This document shows, in pieces, positions 44,691 to 53,654 of a stretch of 64,000 nucleotides of DNA. Source of the stretch: Streptomyces sp. NBC_01224. GTDB taxonomy: Bacteria > Actinomycetota > Actinomycetes > Streptomycetales > Streptomycetaceae. Every line of letters starts with the position of its first letter. Positions within the stretch are counted from its first letter, which is position 1. Location: the NCBI RefSeq assembly GCF_036002945.1, contig NZ_CP108530.1, positions 1-64,000 of the forward strand, in the 5' to 3' direction. The notes under the pieces were generated by a model that was not told the DNA's origin, did no database searches, and saw only the letters and a program-made list of their open reading frames with translations. Made by a program: the position numbers and the translations under genes.

Positions 44691-46350
44691 CCTCGATCTT
44701 TCGTGATTGGTCGTCAGCTTCGGCTGGCGGCCAATGCGTCGTTGTGGAGCGTGTGCGGGCATACGGGTGGCCCGATCGTCGCATCGGGTGGGCGCCGGAT
44801 TCCACGGTTCCGGTCGGTGGCTCTTCTGCTCGTCGGGACGGGTTGTTGCTGGTCAGCGTGGGTTCGGGAGGGTGTCGAGCCGTCTGATCGCGTCTGTGAT
44901 CACGTCGGTCCATGGCCAGTGGTGGGCGAATCGCAGGTGCCGTTGGCGGGCGGTGGTGATGAGTTGGGCAGCGGCGGAGAACAGCCGCAACCGCAGGCGG
45001 CGGGGCTCCCAGAGGCGGGGTTTGCCGGTCAGAGCGAGCATCGGCATCCAGGCGAGCAGGTCGAGGGCGAGCTGGACGATCTCCAGCCAGATCCGGTTCT
45101 GTGCGGTCTCGTGCAGGGGCAGGTTCCGCAGGCCGGTGGCCCGTGCGTTCCGAATGCGGTCCTCTGCCCTCGCCCGTCGGCGGTGCCTCAGTTCCAGGTC
45201 CGTGATCTTCCCGCCCGTCGTGTTGGTGGCGAAGCAGGTGAGCCGCAGGCCGTCGGCGTCGGTGAAGCGCAACTGGGCGCCGGGGTGGGGCCGTTCCTTG
45301 CGGACGATCAGCCGCATCCCCTTCGGCCAGCCCTTGAGTGTGTCGCCGTCGAGTTCGGCGGTCCAGGCGCCGTCGCGGATCTCGCCGCCCGGCTCGACCG
45401 CTGGGGTCCAGGCGGAGGCCGGGACCTTCAACACGGCCTGATGAATCTGCTCAGTGATGGTCATCCCGACCGAGTACGACAGCCACCGGCCCCGTTTCGT
45501 GAGCCAGGCGAGGAACTCATGGGTGCCGCCCGCGGAGTCGGTACGGATCAGTGTGGACCGGCCGCGCCGGTGACGCTTGGGGAGCTGGGCCAAAGCGAGT
45601 TGAGTGGCGGTGATGTGGTCGGCGGCGGTGTTGGATCCCGCGTTCCCCGGCCGCAACAGTGCTGCCACCGGCTCCCCGGTGCCACCGCTTCCGTGGTCGA
45701 CGAAGCCCATCAGGGGGTGATGTCCAAACGACTTCTTCCAGGTCGCGGCCGCGTCCTGCTTGTCGGAGTGGGCCAGGACCAGCACTCCGTCCAGGTCCAC
45801 AATCACCTGGCCGCCCCTATCCGGCGCCGCATCTTTGGCCAACGTCCAGACGTACTCGCGCACTTCGGCGCGCGCCGAGCGGATCGCGGTCAGGGCCTTG
45901 TCCCCGGCCGCGGCGAGGGTGTCGATCAGCCGGGAGACCGTTGGGTCGGAGGCCACCGGCCCGAACACGGCCGGCTCGGCCCGCAGCAGTCCCGCATCGG
46001 CCAGGCAGTCCCCGCCCAGCGCGACCGCGAGAGCCACATCCAGCAGGATCTTGCCCGGATCGTGCACCGCCCGAGGCCGCCGCCACGGCCTCAGCGCCGC
46101 CGATATCTCGGTATCCAGGCCGGTCTTACGGGCAGTCTCGACCAGCAGTACTCCGCCAGCCTGCGAGACCACCCCGCTCCCGCCGCCCTCGATGCGGACA
46201 CGCGGATAGGACCCGATACGCTTCTTCACCTGAGGAGTGCTTCTTTCATGCGCCGACCTGGACCCTAGACAAGTCCCATCGTTGCAGGTCAGGAGCACTC
46301 TTCGCGTTTCCGATCACGCATCGGACACCCAGCCACGTGAAAGCCCGAGG
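44691..46350. mobile_element. IS1380-family element, copy 1 of a tandem pair
   Basis: 1660 bp with terminal inverted repeats (CCTCGATCTTTCGTGA at the left; the right-end complement is CCTCGGGCTTTCACGTG). It is flanked by CTAA at 44687-44690 and 46351-46354, and carries one leftward transposase gene. Copy 2 follows directly after the shared CTAA. Confidence 0.92.
44853..46229 (-). CDS. IS1380-family DDE transposase, intact
   Basis: About 458 residues from GTG 46229 (VKKRIGSYPRVRIEGGGSGV); the frame is open up to 46298. The DDE core has Asp in VIVDLDGVLVLAHSDKQDA, an IRTDSAGGTHEFL segment (second Asp) and Glu in the C-terminal helical region (RARAEDRIRNARATGL), followed by NLPLHETAQNRIWLEI. 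It is the intact partner of the frameshifted copy in the adjacent element. Confidence 0.9.
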   Translation of the reverse strand: MKKRIGSYPRVRIEGGGSGVVSQAGGVLLVETARKTGLDTEISAALRPWRRPRAVHDPGKILLDVALAVALGGDCLADAGLLRAEPAVFGPVASDPTVSRLIDTLAAAGDKALTAIRSARAEVREYVWTLAKDAAPDRGGQVIVDLDGVLVLAHSDKQDAAATWKKSFGHHPLMGFVDHGSGGTGEPVAALLRPGNAGSNTAADHITATQLALAQLPKRHRRGRSTLIRTDSAGGTHEFLAWLTKRGRWLSYSVGMTITEQIHQAVLKVPASAWTPAVEPGGEIRDGAWTAELDGDTLKGWPKGMRLIVRKERPHPGAQLRFTDADGLRLTCFATNTTGGKITDLELRHRRRARAEDRIRNARATGLRNLPLHETAQNRIWLEIVQLALDLLAWMPMLALTGKPRLWEPRRLRLRLFSAAAQLITTARQRHLRFAHHWPWTDVITDAIRRLDTLPNPR

Positions 46351-46354
46351 CTAA

Positions 46355-48015
46355 CCTCGATCTTTCGTGATTGGTCGTCAGCTTCGGCTGGCGGCCAATG
46401 CGTCGTTGTGGAGCGTGTGCGGGCATACGGGTGGCCCGATCGTCGCATCGGGTGGGCGCCGGATTCCACGGTTCCGGTCGGTGGCTCTTCTGCTCGTCGG
46501 GACGGGTTGTTGCTGGTCAGCGTGGGTTCGGGAGGGTGTCGAGCCGTCTGATCGCGTCTGTGATCACGTCGGTCCATGGCCAGTGGTGGGCGAATCGCAG
46601 GTGCCGTTGGCGGGCGGTGGTGATGAGTTGGGCAGCGGCGGAGAACAGCCGCAACCGCAGGCGGCGGGGCTCCCAGAGGCGGGGTTTGCCGGTCAGAGCG
46701 AGCATCGGCATCCAGGCGAGCAGGTCGAGGGCGAGCTGGACGATCTCCAGCCAGATCCGGTTCTGTGCGGTCTCGTGCAGGGGCAGGTTCCGCAGGCCGG
46801 TGGCCCGTGCGTTCCGAATGCGGTCCTCTGCCCTCGCCCGTCGGCGGTGCCTCAGTTCCAGGTCCGTGATCTTCCCGCCCGTCGTGTTGGTGGCGAAGCA
46901 GGTGAGCCGCAGGCCGTCGGCGTCGGTGAAGCGCAACTGGGCGCCGGGGTGGGGCCGTTCCTTGCGGACGATCAGCCGCATTCCCTTCGGCCAGCCCTTG
47001 AGTGTGTCGCCGTCGAGTTCGGCGGTCCAGGCGCCGTCGCGGATCTCGCCGCCCGGCTCGACCGCTGGGGTCCAGGCGGAGGCCGGGACCTTCAACACGG
47101 CCTGATGAATCTGCTCAGTGATGGTCATCCCGACCGAGTACGACAGCCACCGGCCCCGTTTCGTGAGCCAGGCGAGGAACTCATGGGTGCCGCCCGCGGA
47201 GTCGGTACGGATCAGTGTGGACCGGCCGCGCCGGTGACGCTTGGGGAAGCTGGGCCAAAGCGAGTTGAGTGGCGGTGATGTGGTCGGCGGCGGTGTTGGA
47301 TCCCGCGTTCCCCGGCCGCAACAGTGCTGCCACCGGCTCCCCGGTGCCACCGCTTCCGTGGTCGACGAAGCCCATCAGGGGGTGATGTCCAAACGACTTC
47401 TTCCAGGTCGCGGCCGCGTCCTGCTTGTCGGAGTGGGCCAGGACCAGCACTCCGTCCAGGTCCACAATCACCTGGCCGCCCCTATCCGGCGCCGCATCTT
47501 TGGCCAACGTCCAGACGTACTCGCGCACTTCGGCGCGCGCCGAGCGGATCGCGGTCAGGGCCTTGTCCCCGGCCGCGGCGAGGGTGTCGATCAGCCGGGA
47601 GACCGTTGGGTCGGAGGCCACCGGCCCGAACACGGCCGGCTCGGCCCGCAGCAGTCCCGCATCGGCCAGGCAGTCCCCGCCCAGCGCGACCGCGAGAGCC
47701 ACATCCAGCAGGATCTTGCCCGGATCGTGCACCGCCCGAGGCCGCCGCCACGGCCTCAGCGCCGCCGATATCTCGGTATCCAGGCCGGTCTTACGGGCAG
47801 TCTCGACCAGCAGTACTCCGCCAGCCTGCGAGACCACCCCGCTCCCGCCGCCCTCGATGCGGACACGCGGATAGGACCCGATACGCTTCTTCACCTGAGG
47901 AGTGCTTCTTTCATGCGCCGACCTGGACCCTAGACAAGTCCCATCGTTGCAGGTCAGGAGCACTCTTCGCGTTTCCGATCACGCATCGGACACCCAGCCA
48001 CGTGAAAGCCCGAGG
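46355..48015. mobile_element. IS1380-family element, copy 2 of a tandem pair
   Basis: 1661 bp, nearly identical to copy 1, flanked by CTAA at 46351-46354 and 48016-48019. Differences seen: one extra A near 47246 (GGGGAAGCTGG against GGGGAGCTGG) and C to T at about 46981. Confidence 0.92.
46517..47894 (-). pseudogene. IS1380-family transposase with +1 frameshift
   Basis: It is the same protein as 44853-46229 but with one extra base near 47246, in the codons for the QLPKRHRRGRS segment just before the second catalytic Asp. The 5' frame (to 47181) ends in QLPQASPARPV and the 3' frame continues the rest of the protein from there. It is inactive unless frameshifted or unless the base is an assembly error between two near-identical repeats. 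Confidence 0.85.
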
Positions 48016-48065
48016 CTAACGAGTGGCGGAGTTGCCAATGGCGGGGAGTGGCGCGCTGCGGCCGC

Positions 48066-48390
48066 ATCAGTCCGTCACTGATCTCCCCCACGACTCTCTC
48101 CCCGGCGCTTGACCTCTATGGCTGTCTGCGCTGCCATACCTCTCACAGACGCGGCCTCCCACGATCGAGATCCGCCGTACAGGGCGCACGATGGGTAAAC
48201 CTGGGTTATAGACGCCGAACGGGAGACAGAGATGGTGACGGACGGAGGGCTCGAGAGCGCCGCGGTTCGGCCTGCCGATTGTCAGTGCTGCGTGGGCGTC
48301 TTTGGGCACGCAACAGGGCAACGAGCGGAGTGCTGAGGTGCATGCCATGGCTGTGCGTGCACCCACTGCGCGAGTGCCGTCAGCCCGCAC
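48066..48390 (-). repeat. Inverted copy of the tpg upstream region
   Basis: It matches the complement of about 5003-5310: the tpg start region (CTGATCTCCCCCACGACTC), the non-coding stretch, and the helicase remnant end (GTGCCGTCAGCCCGCACTGG). Several substitutions separate the copies, so the duplication is not very recent. It abuts a direct copy of tpg codons 20 onwards. Confidence 0.75.
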
Positions 48391-48685
48391 TGGAACAGGC
48401 GCCTCGGCATTGCGTTTCCTCATGAGGGCCGAGAAGGGCTCCACGAAGAGAAGAAGGTGGCGCGCCTCCTGGGCGTTTCACAGCGCACCGTGCAGCGGTG
48501 GGTGACAAAGAAGTCCGGAGCACGCCGTCCGCCGGGTCCGCCGCATGTCCGGGCGATCGAGGAAACGGTCCTGGCTCGGTGGCAGCCCCAAATACGGGTT
48601 CGTCGGCGTGCCCAGGCCGAGGCGGAGGGCTTCGTCTTCCATACCAGGGCGCGATTCGGGTTCGTGGCTCCTGCAGGCTCCTCGG
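48391..48685 (+). pseudogene. Second tpg gene, truncated and frameshifted
   Basis: GASALRFLMRAEKGSTK is followed by a 5-nt insertion that breaks the frame. KKVARLLGVSQRTVQRWVTK and the basic region up to TRARFGFVAPAGSSD then continue in another frame. At 48685 it stops, replaced by an IS256-family remnant. The start codon and first 19 codons lie in the inverted block to its left. The encoded part keeps AGSSD at the end, like copy 1. Confidence 0.82.
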
Positions 48686-49385
48686 ACCAGTACTTCGCGC
48701 CCTCCCCGCCGTCGCCGATCCACAGGCCCAGGATGTCCCGGTGTCCCTCGGCGGTGACCGCTACTGCCATGTAGACAGGCCGGTTGGCGACGTGCCCGTC
48801 CCTGACCTTCACGTTCACACAGTCGATGAAGACGACCGGGTAGACGCTGTCCAGCGGACGGTTCTGCCATTCCGTCATGCCGGCCATCACGCTGTCGGTG
48901 ATCGTGGAGATCGTGGACTTGGAGATCTCCGCGCCGTACACCTCGGCGAGATGCGCGGAGATCTCCCCATGTGTGAGTCCTTTCGCCGACAGCGACAGGA
49001 CCATCTCGTCCACCCCGCCCAGACGCCGCTGCCGCTTCTTGACCAGCTGCGGCTCGAACGACCCGGCCCGGTCTCGCGGCACCGCGATCTCGACCGGCCC
49101 CGACTCGGTGATCACCGTCTTGGACCGGTGCCCGTTGCGGTAGTTCTCCCGACCGCCCTCGGCCCGCTCACCGGGCTCGTGCCCCAGGTGATCAGTGAGC
49201 TCGCCCTCCAGCGCGGACTCCAGCACCCGCTTGGTCAGCTGCTGCAGCAGCCCGCCCTCCCCGGTGAGCTTCACCCCACCGGCCTGGGCCCGGGCCACCA
49301 GCTCGGCGACCAGCCCCTCATCCACGGCGCCCGTCCCACTCACAGCGGCCTCCCCGGCCTCGATGCCACTCGTCACGTCAGTCAT
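48686..49385 (-). pseudogene. IS256-family transposase, 3'-truncated
   Basis: ATG 49385 (MTDVTSGIEAGEAAVSGTGA) gives the N-terminal 233 residues of an IS256 (mutator-type) transposase: LTKRVLESALEGELTDHLGH, GHRSKTVITESGPVEIAVPR, VVFIDCVNVKVRDGHVANRP (catalytic Asp) and DILGLWIGDGGEGAKYW. The sequence then runs antisense through the tpg remnant. The end near 49449 (CAGACCCTTCACAGGCTGG) resembles an IS256 terminal repeat, so one IS end is kept and the other lost. Confidence 0.85.
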
Positions 49386-49505
49386 CAACTGTCGCTTCCA
49401 GATCGGGAGTTACACCGCTCACCGTACAGACCCTTCACAGGCTGGTCCCCCCAAGCTCCTGGCGGTCCCACAGGACTACCGCATCCGCTTTGGCCATCGT
49501 GAGGA

Positions 49506-50309
49506 TCAGGGGGCGGGTGATGAGGGCCTGCGGATGACAATCGGATCTGCGGCCTCGGCGCGGGCGCGCGTCATGGCGGCCTCGACCTCCTCGCGGGTGA
49601 CTTCCTTGTAGAAGCGTTCCCCCTGGGCGTCGGTGATGTCGATGACGAGACCCGTCCACTCCTCGGCAGGCTCCTCCGGCACATGCCCGAGCTGGTACTC
49701 GGCATCCTGGAGCAGTTCCTCCGTCACCCGCACACCGGTCAGCCGCTCGGCGAGGGCGAGGACCGCCGCCTTGGTGTCGACGCGCACGCCGGTGTCGCCC
49801 TCGTCGTCGGAAAGATCGAAACCGACCTCACGCATCACCGAGTTGAGGGCGTCGGGGGTGCCGCCGTCCCTGGCCATGGGCCACTCGAAGGCGGTCCGAA
49901 GCTCCCCGTCCTCATACCAGTGGAACAGGTGGATGGGCTTACCTCCATTGCTGGAGTGCACCACGGCACGCCCACCCGCCGACAGGGCTTCCAGGAAGCG
50001 CGGCTGCATAGCCACGCCGCCGTCGAAGTGCAAAACAAGTGTCCAGTCGCCGCCCGCGCCTGGCACGGTGAACGCGCCCGCGAGGAAGGACTCGTAGGAG
50101 TAGTCCGTCGCGTCGAACAGTTCCTCCTGCTGCTCAATCAGCGCGTCCACCCCCGTGCACATGCCTTGCGGCTCCGCTTCCATTACCCGCAGCACCTCCC
50201 CTGGGGCAACGCCGCGCACCAGGGTCAGGGTGTATCCGGTCTCCAGCGCGTAGCGGAAAAACGGGGAGGACCGTATCCAGGCGTAGTCATGTGCGGTCAC
50301 CGAAGTCAT
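49506..50309 (-). CDS. DUF6461-like protein
   Basis: ATG 50309 gives 267 residues starting MTSVTAHDYAWIRSSPFFRY. Conserved-looking segments: ETGYTLTLVRGVAPGEVLRV, GAFTVPGAGGDWTLVLHFDG, AGGRAVVHSSNGGKPIHLFH and WYEDGELRTAFEWPM. Streptomyces genomes hold many proteins of this pattern (DUF6461 as I recall), often next to toxin or recombination genes; the function is unknown. The region to the right (50310-50949) has no clear gene. Confidence 0.72.
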   Translation of the reverse strand: MTSVTAHDYAWIRSSPFFRYALETGYTLTLVRGVAPGEVLRVMEAEPQGMCTGVDALIEQQEELFDATDYSYESFLAGAFTVPGAGGDWTLVLHFDGGVAMQPRFLEALSAGGRAVVHSSNGGKPIHLFHWYEDGELRTAFEWPMARDGGTPDALNSVMREVGFDLSDDEGDTGVRVDTKAAVLALAERLTGVRVTEELLQDAEYQLGHVPEEPAEEWTGLVIDITDAQGERFYKEVTREEVEAAMTRARAEAADPIVIRRPSSPAP

Positions 50310-50949
50310 GCACCACAGTTTGCCTGCCACCACTGACAAGGGCTGGTGAAGCAGGCGAGGCGCTGTCGCAACCCGTGGACATCCCGCGTCGATCGCAGCT
50401 GGCGAACGCCTCCCGAGCCAATGCTCAGGTGCTGTTCGTCCGTGTGCCCGAAGCCGGCCAGGAACAGCGCACTCACGGAACAAGCGCTCTGTGCCAGTAC
50501 GGGAGGACCCGGGTCTTCCCTGCGGCACGCAAGCTGTCGACCAGGCCGGCTGCCCCCGGCAGCCCGATGCGTCCCTCGCCTTCGGTGACCTGTGCACACT
50601 CACGGCCCTGCCCAGCGGAGCGACCTTCGTCTTCGAGATCGTCCAAGGCGCAGAACCGGTCCTGAACGTCGTGGGAGCGACTTCCATGACTGTCCAGCCC
50701 CGACTCGTCAGGACACTCTCATTTCCGTCCCCAACAATCTGCCAGACGCCTCTCAAGTGATCGACCGGCGACTCGGCATCCCCGACCTGTGGCCTCTGGC
50801 CCCTGAGAGGTGGGACGAGGACTCGACTGGACGTTCCGACTCCTCCACCCCCGTAGAACGCGTCGGCCTGGATCTTGGCGGGCGCCGCTTGTCCTTTCTC
50901 CTTTCTGGAGTTCGTCGGCCCCGGTCTCCCTCTGCTTGTTCAGGCGGGA
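50310..50949. other. No supported gene
   Basis: Frames are open here on both strands (for example 50491-50760 rightward, ending TLSFPSPTICQTPLK), but none has a ribosome site plus a recognisable domain. The codon pattern shifts between frames. It could be a decayed gene. Confidence 0.4.
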
Positions 50950-51549
50950 TCAGCGCGTCACGCCGAGGGTGGCGATCAGGTCTTCGTGCAGCTCGAACCA
51001 GACCCGGTGGCAGGAGTCACGGTCGGTGCCGGTGATCCAGGCAGGTTCCGCATGTGCCTTGGTCAGGGCTTCGGTGAAACGCTGCTGGTAGCCGGAGAAC
51101 CGGTCGAGATGGGCCGTCAGGCGGCCCTCGAGCCCGGCCAGCGCAGCGGCGGGGCCTTCGAGCGCCGTAATCGTCTGGGCGAGGGTCACGGTCTGATCGT
51201 CGATGCCCATCTCGGCCAGCTGCCAGGCGGTGCAGGCGGCGGCCATGAGGTCGTTGAGCGGCAGGAAGTCCCGGTGGACCTTCTCGACAGCTGCACGGAC
51301 GCCGGCTTCGTCGAGCTCAGCCGCCAGCAGCCGCTCCCCATGTGCTTTGCCGGACTCGGTCAGCGACCAGCCCCCGTCACCGGCGAAGGAAGAGAAGGTG
51401 ATCCAGCCCTGGGCCTGGGGGTCCAGCAGGTACTCACGCGCCTCGTCCTCAGTCATGCTCAGGCGAGCGGCTACCCGTGCGGTGTCGGCGTAGCCCATGG
51501 TCCGAACGGCGTGCAGCACCAGGAGGTCGATCGGGGAAGTCTGGCTCAT
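50950..51549 (-). CDS. Winged-helix-like regulator paired with PEP-utilising protein
   Basis: ATG 51549 overlaps the stop of the upstream gene (ATGA, 51546-51549), so the pair is translationally coupled. The 199 residues begin with a MarR-like winged helix (SPIDLLVLHAVRTMGYADTA, then RVAARLSMTEDEAREYLLD and GWSLTESGKAHGERLL) and end in a helical domain (LNDLMAAACTAWQLAEMG). Its partner is a truncated PEP-synthase-like gene; such pairs are seen in actinomycetes, but the regulated target is unknown. Confidence 0.72.
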   Translation of the reverse strand: MSQTSPIDLLVLHAVRTMGYADTARVAARLSMTEDEAREYLLDPQAQGWITFSSFAGDGGWSLTESGKAHGERLLAAELDEAGVRAAVEKVHRDFLPLNDLMAAACTAWQLAEMGIDDQTVTLAQTITALEGPAAALAGLEGRLTAHLDRFSGYQQRFTEALTKAHAEPAWITGTDRDSCHRVWFELHEDLIATLGVTR

Positions 51550-52322
51550 CTGCGCTCCGTGGTGTGATCTCGTTGCCGGGCCTGTCCAGCGAGGGCGACG
51601 TTGCCGCGGCTGCCGTCCACGACGACGCAAAGTCTGTCGGCCAGCACAGTCATCGCGTCGTCGGCGGCCGTGACTGCCGGAATCCGGAACTCGCGGGCCA
51701 CGATCGCAGCGTGGCTGAGAACCCCGCCGACCTCGGTGACGACCGCGGCGGCGCGGGCCAGCAGCGGGGTCCAGGCCGGTGAGGTCGTGCGACATACCAG
51801 CACGTCACCGGACCTGAAGCGGATGAAGTCGTCCAGCCCGCCGATCATCCGTACCAGCCCGGTTGCGGTGCCGGGGCTGGCCGGCGTGCCTGTGACAAGC
51901 GCCTCGCCGGCATCGCGGGCCGCATGTCCGTCCGGCACGGCAACCGTGGTGATGGGGCGAGCTTGCAGCACCCATACCGTGCCGTCGGCGATGGCCCACT
52001 CGACGTCTTGCGGGCATCCGAACGAGGCCTCGATCCGGCGGCCGGTCTCGCCCAGCGCGCGCACCTGCACCGCGGTCAGGACCGTCTCCACGACGGTCTC
52101 CGGGGTCGTGAGCACGTCGCCGTCGATGGTCCACCTCTGCGGGGTGAGGCTCCCGTTGACGACCTTGTCGCCAAGTCCGCGAGCCGCCTCGATCACCACC
52201 TGGTCGGCGCCGGTGACCGGTTGGCGAGTGAACAACACCCCGGCCACTTCGGCGCGGACCAGCCTCTGCACGATCACCGACACCACGGGGTCGGCTGACC
52301 GACTTGTCCGGGCGGTATACGC
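51546..52322 (-). pseudogene. PEP synthase / rifampicin phosphotransferase-like, 5'-truncated
   Basis: What remains is the end of the PPDK-type ATP-binding domain (VIVQRLVRAEVAGVLFTRQP; FGCPQDVEWAIADGTVWVLQ then ARPIT) plus the swivelling PEP-utilising domain with the phosphorylated His in TEVGGVLSHAAIVAREFRIP. The first 300 or more residues, including the nucleotide-binding core, are replaced near 52322-52350 by a transposase fragment on the other strand. The C-terminal PEP/pyruvate-binding TIM barrel is absent too. Without an N-terminus it is unlikely to be functional. Confidence 0.75.
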
Positions 52323-52349
52323 GGCGGCCTGCGGGCTGGTTCCGGACGT

Positions 52350-52695
52350 GTCCGCGGGGCTGCTGGCGACGTTCGCTCTGGAGGACGACGGGCGTACGTA
52401 CACGATCAGTACGTCCGGGGTGCGGTGGCGACGGCGTGACTACCTCGCACCGTGGATGAACGGCCGGACCGGCACCAAAGTCTCGGTACGGCACCTGCCC
52501 CACCACGACGACACCATCGAAGTCTTCGACGCCACAACCGGCCGCCACCTCGGTTCGGCATTCCTGGCCGCCGCGGCGAGCCGGGAGCAGATCCGCTCCG
52601 TCCAGGCAGCACGCACCGCGGCCGCCCGTCGGCTCAAGGCTGATCTGAAGGCCGCGGAGAAGCTGCGCCGCCGGCGCTTCGAAGCCTCCACCACC
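52350..52695 (+). pseudogene. TniA-like transposase, C-terminal fragment
   Basis: ATFALEDDGRTYTISTSGVR, WRRRDYLAPWMNGRTG and HHDDTIEVFDATTGRHLGSA align with the Mu-C barrel and tail of the transposase at 10696-12435 (FTLEDAGTRTLTTRGIRF; HHDHRIEVYHAATGRYLG). The end (AARRLKADLKAAEKLRRRRF) is cut at 52695 by the 830-bp element. It shows that a third member of this transposon family once lay here. Confidence 0.82.
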
Positions 52696-53332
52696 TGGCT
52701 TTGTTCACGAGAACCGACAGCACATGTTCACCACTTCGGGAGGCACTGGAGTGATCCCTGGATTCGAACAGACTCTGTGCGGAGGTGAGCCGGTCTCCCT
52801 CTCTGAAGGACCACTTCGAGTCATGTGACTGTTGATCCCGACGATCGGGTCCGGGGAGCGTGGCCGCGCCCGCCGCGCACGCCTCCTGCGGTAGTTCCCG
52901 GATGGAGGGCCGCGGGGCCCCGGGGGCCGGGGGCGGCACCTCGAAGGCGTAACAGCCTGTCACAAACCGCTCATACACGAAGATAAAGGCCCGTGGCGGC
53001 CCCTGACCGAGCACTTCCGCGACCACGGTGACCGCCTCGCCCTGCCGCGTCACGCCGACGAAGCCCTTGGCGGGCTTCGAGGGAGGGAAGACCTGGACGA
53101 TCTCCGTATCGGGAAGGCTGCCGTCGGCCGCTGCCTCGCCCAGCCGGTCGCGGAGCACTTCGACGTTCTCCCGCAGGTTCTTGCGCGCCTGGGCCTCATC
53201 ACGCGCCGGCTGTGTCTCCAGCCAGATCCACACGCCGACGACGGCCACGAGCAGCAGTCCCAGAACGGTCAGGCATCCGTTGAGAAGGCAGCCGCCCGGC
53301 GTACCCGTCCGGACCTGTGATCGTCTCGCCAT
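52634..53332 (-). CDS. Single-pass membrane protein carried by the TIR element
   Basis: ATG 53332 (MARRSQVRTGTPGGCLLNGC) has one transmembrane helix at about 20-38 (LTVLGLLLVAVVGVWIWLE), followed by an amphipathic charged helix and an extracellular beta-rich domain (GFVGVTRQGEAVTVVAEVLG, AFIFVYERFVTGCYAFEVPP). The native C-terminus probably lies near 52800. The frame runs on through the left TIR into the transposase fragment and stops only at 52634, so an insertion may have removed the original stop. No family is recognised. Confidence 0.55.
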   Translation of the reverse strand: MARRSQVRTGTPGGCLLNGCLTVLGLLLVAVVGVWIWLETQPARDEAQARKNLRENVEVLRDRLGEAAADGSLPDTEIVQVFPPSKPAKGFVGVTRQGEAVTVVAEVLGQGPPRAFIFVYERFVTGCYAFEVPPPAPGAPRPSIRELPQEACAAGAATLPGPDRRDQQSHDSKWSFREGDRLTSAQSLFESRDHSSASRSGEHVLSVLVNKARWWRLRSAGGAASPRPSDQP

Positions 53333-53525
53333 AGGCACAGCGTGTACCGCAGGTACACGACAGGCCCATCCACTTCCCCAAGTCGTGACCGAAGTGCATC
53401 ATCACCAGCGAAGCGTCTCGCGGGACCCCACAGCCGAATCTCATCGGTACGCCCTTCGAACACTTTCGGACTCACCGCCTCCCGAAGTGGTGAACATGTG
53501 CTGTCGGTTCTCGTGAACAAAGCCA
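52696..53525. mobile_element. 830-bp element with 49-bp perfect terminal inverted repeats
   Basis: TIRs at 52696-52744 and 53477-53525 are exact complements over 49 bp (outer TGGCTTTGTTCACGAGAACC, inner CACCACTTCGGGAGGC). No transposase lies between them; the only gene is a leftward membrane protein. No clear target duplication is visible at the flanks. It is best described as a non-autonomous, gene-carrying element whose mobiliser is unknown. Confidence 0.8.
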
Positions 53526-53606
53526 CACATCCGGATCCGACCGCAACCAGCCCTGCAACGAACGCAGCTCCCCCGCACCCGACTCCACATGCACCTCTAA
53601 CCGCAC
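53526..53606 (-). pseudogene. 5' fragment of a possible EACC1-type conflict-system protein
   Basis: GTG 53606 gives VRLEVHVESGAGELRSLQGW then LRSDPDV before the TIR element. The pattern (beta strand, then LRSL..WL..D..) resembles the effector-associated constant component EACC1 found beside caspase-like or trypsin-like effectors. Twenty-seven residues are too few for a firm call. The rest of the gene is not found on the other side of the element. Confidence 0.3.
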
Positions 53607-53654
53607 CCAGGCCTCCCCGCCTACCAGCACAGCCGCCACCACCGACGACCGCTG

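Noticed and set aside
47181..47963. Separate 260-codon gene in the second IS1380 copy
   Set aside because: It is only the first part of the transposase before the extra base near 47246; copy 1 shows the full-length frame.
44687..48019. Composite transposon bounded by the two IS1380 copies
   Set aside because: The copies are directly adjacent with only CTAA between them, so there is no cargo.
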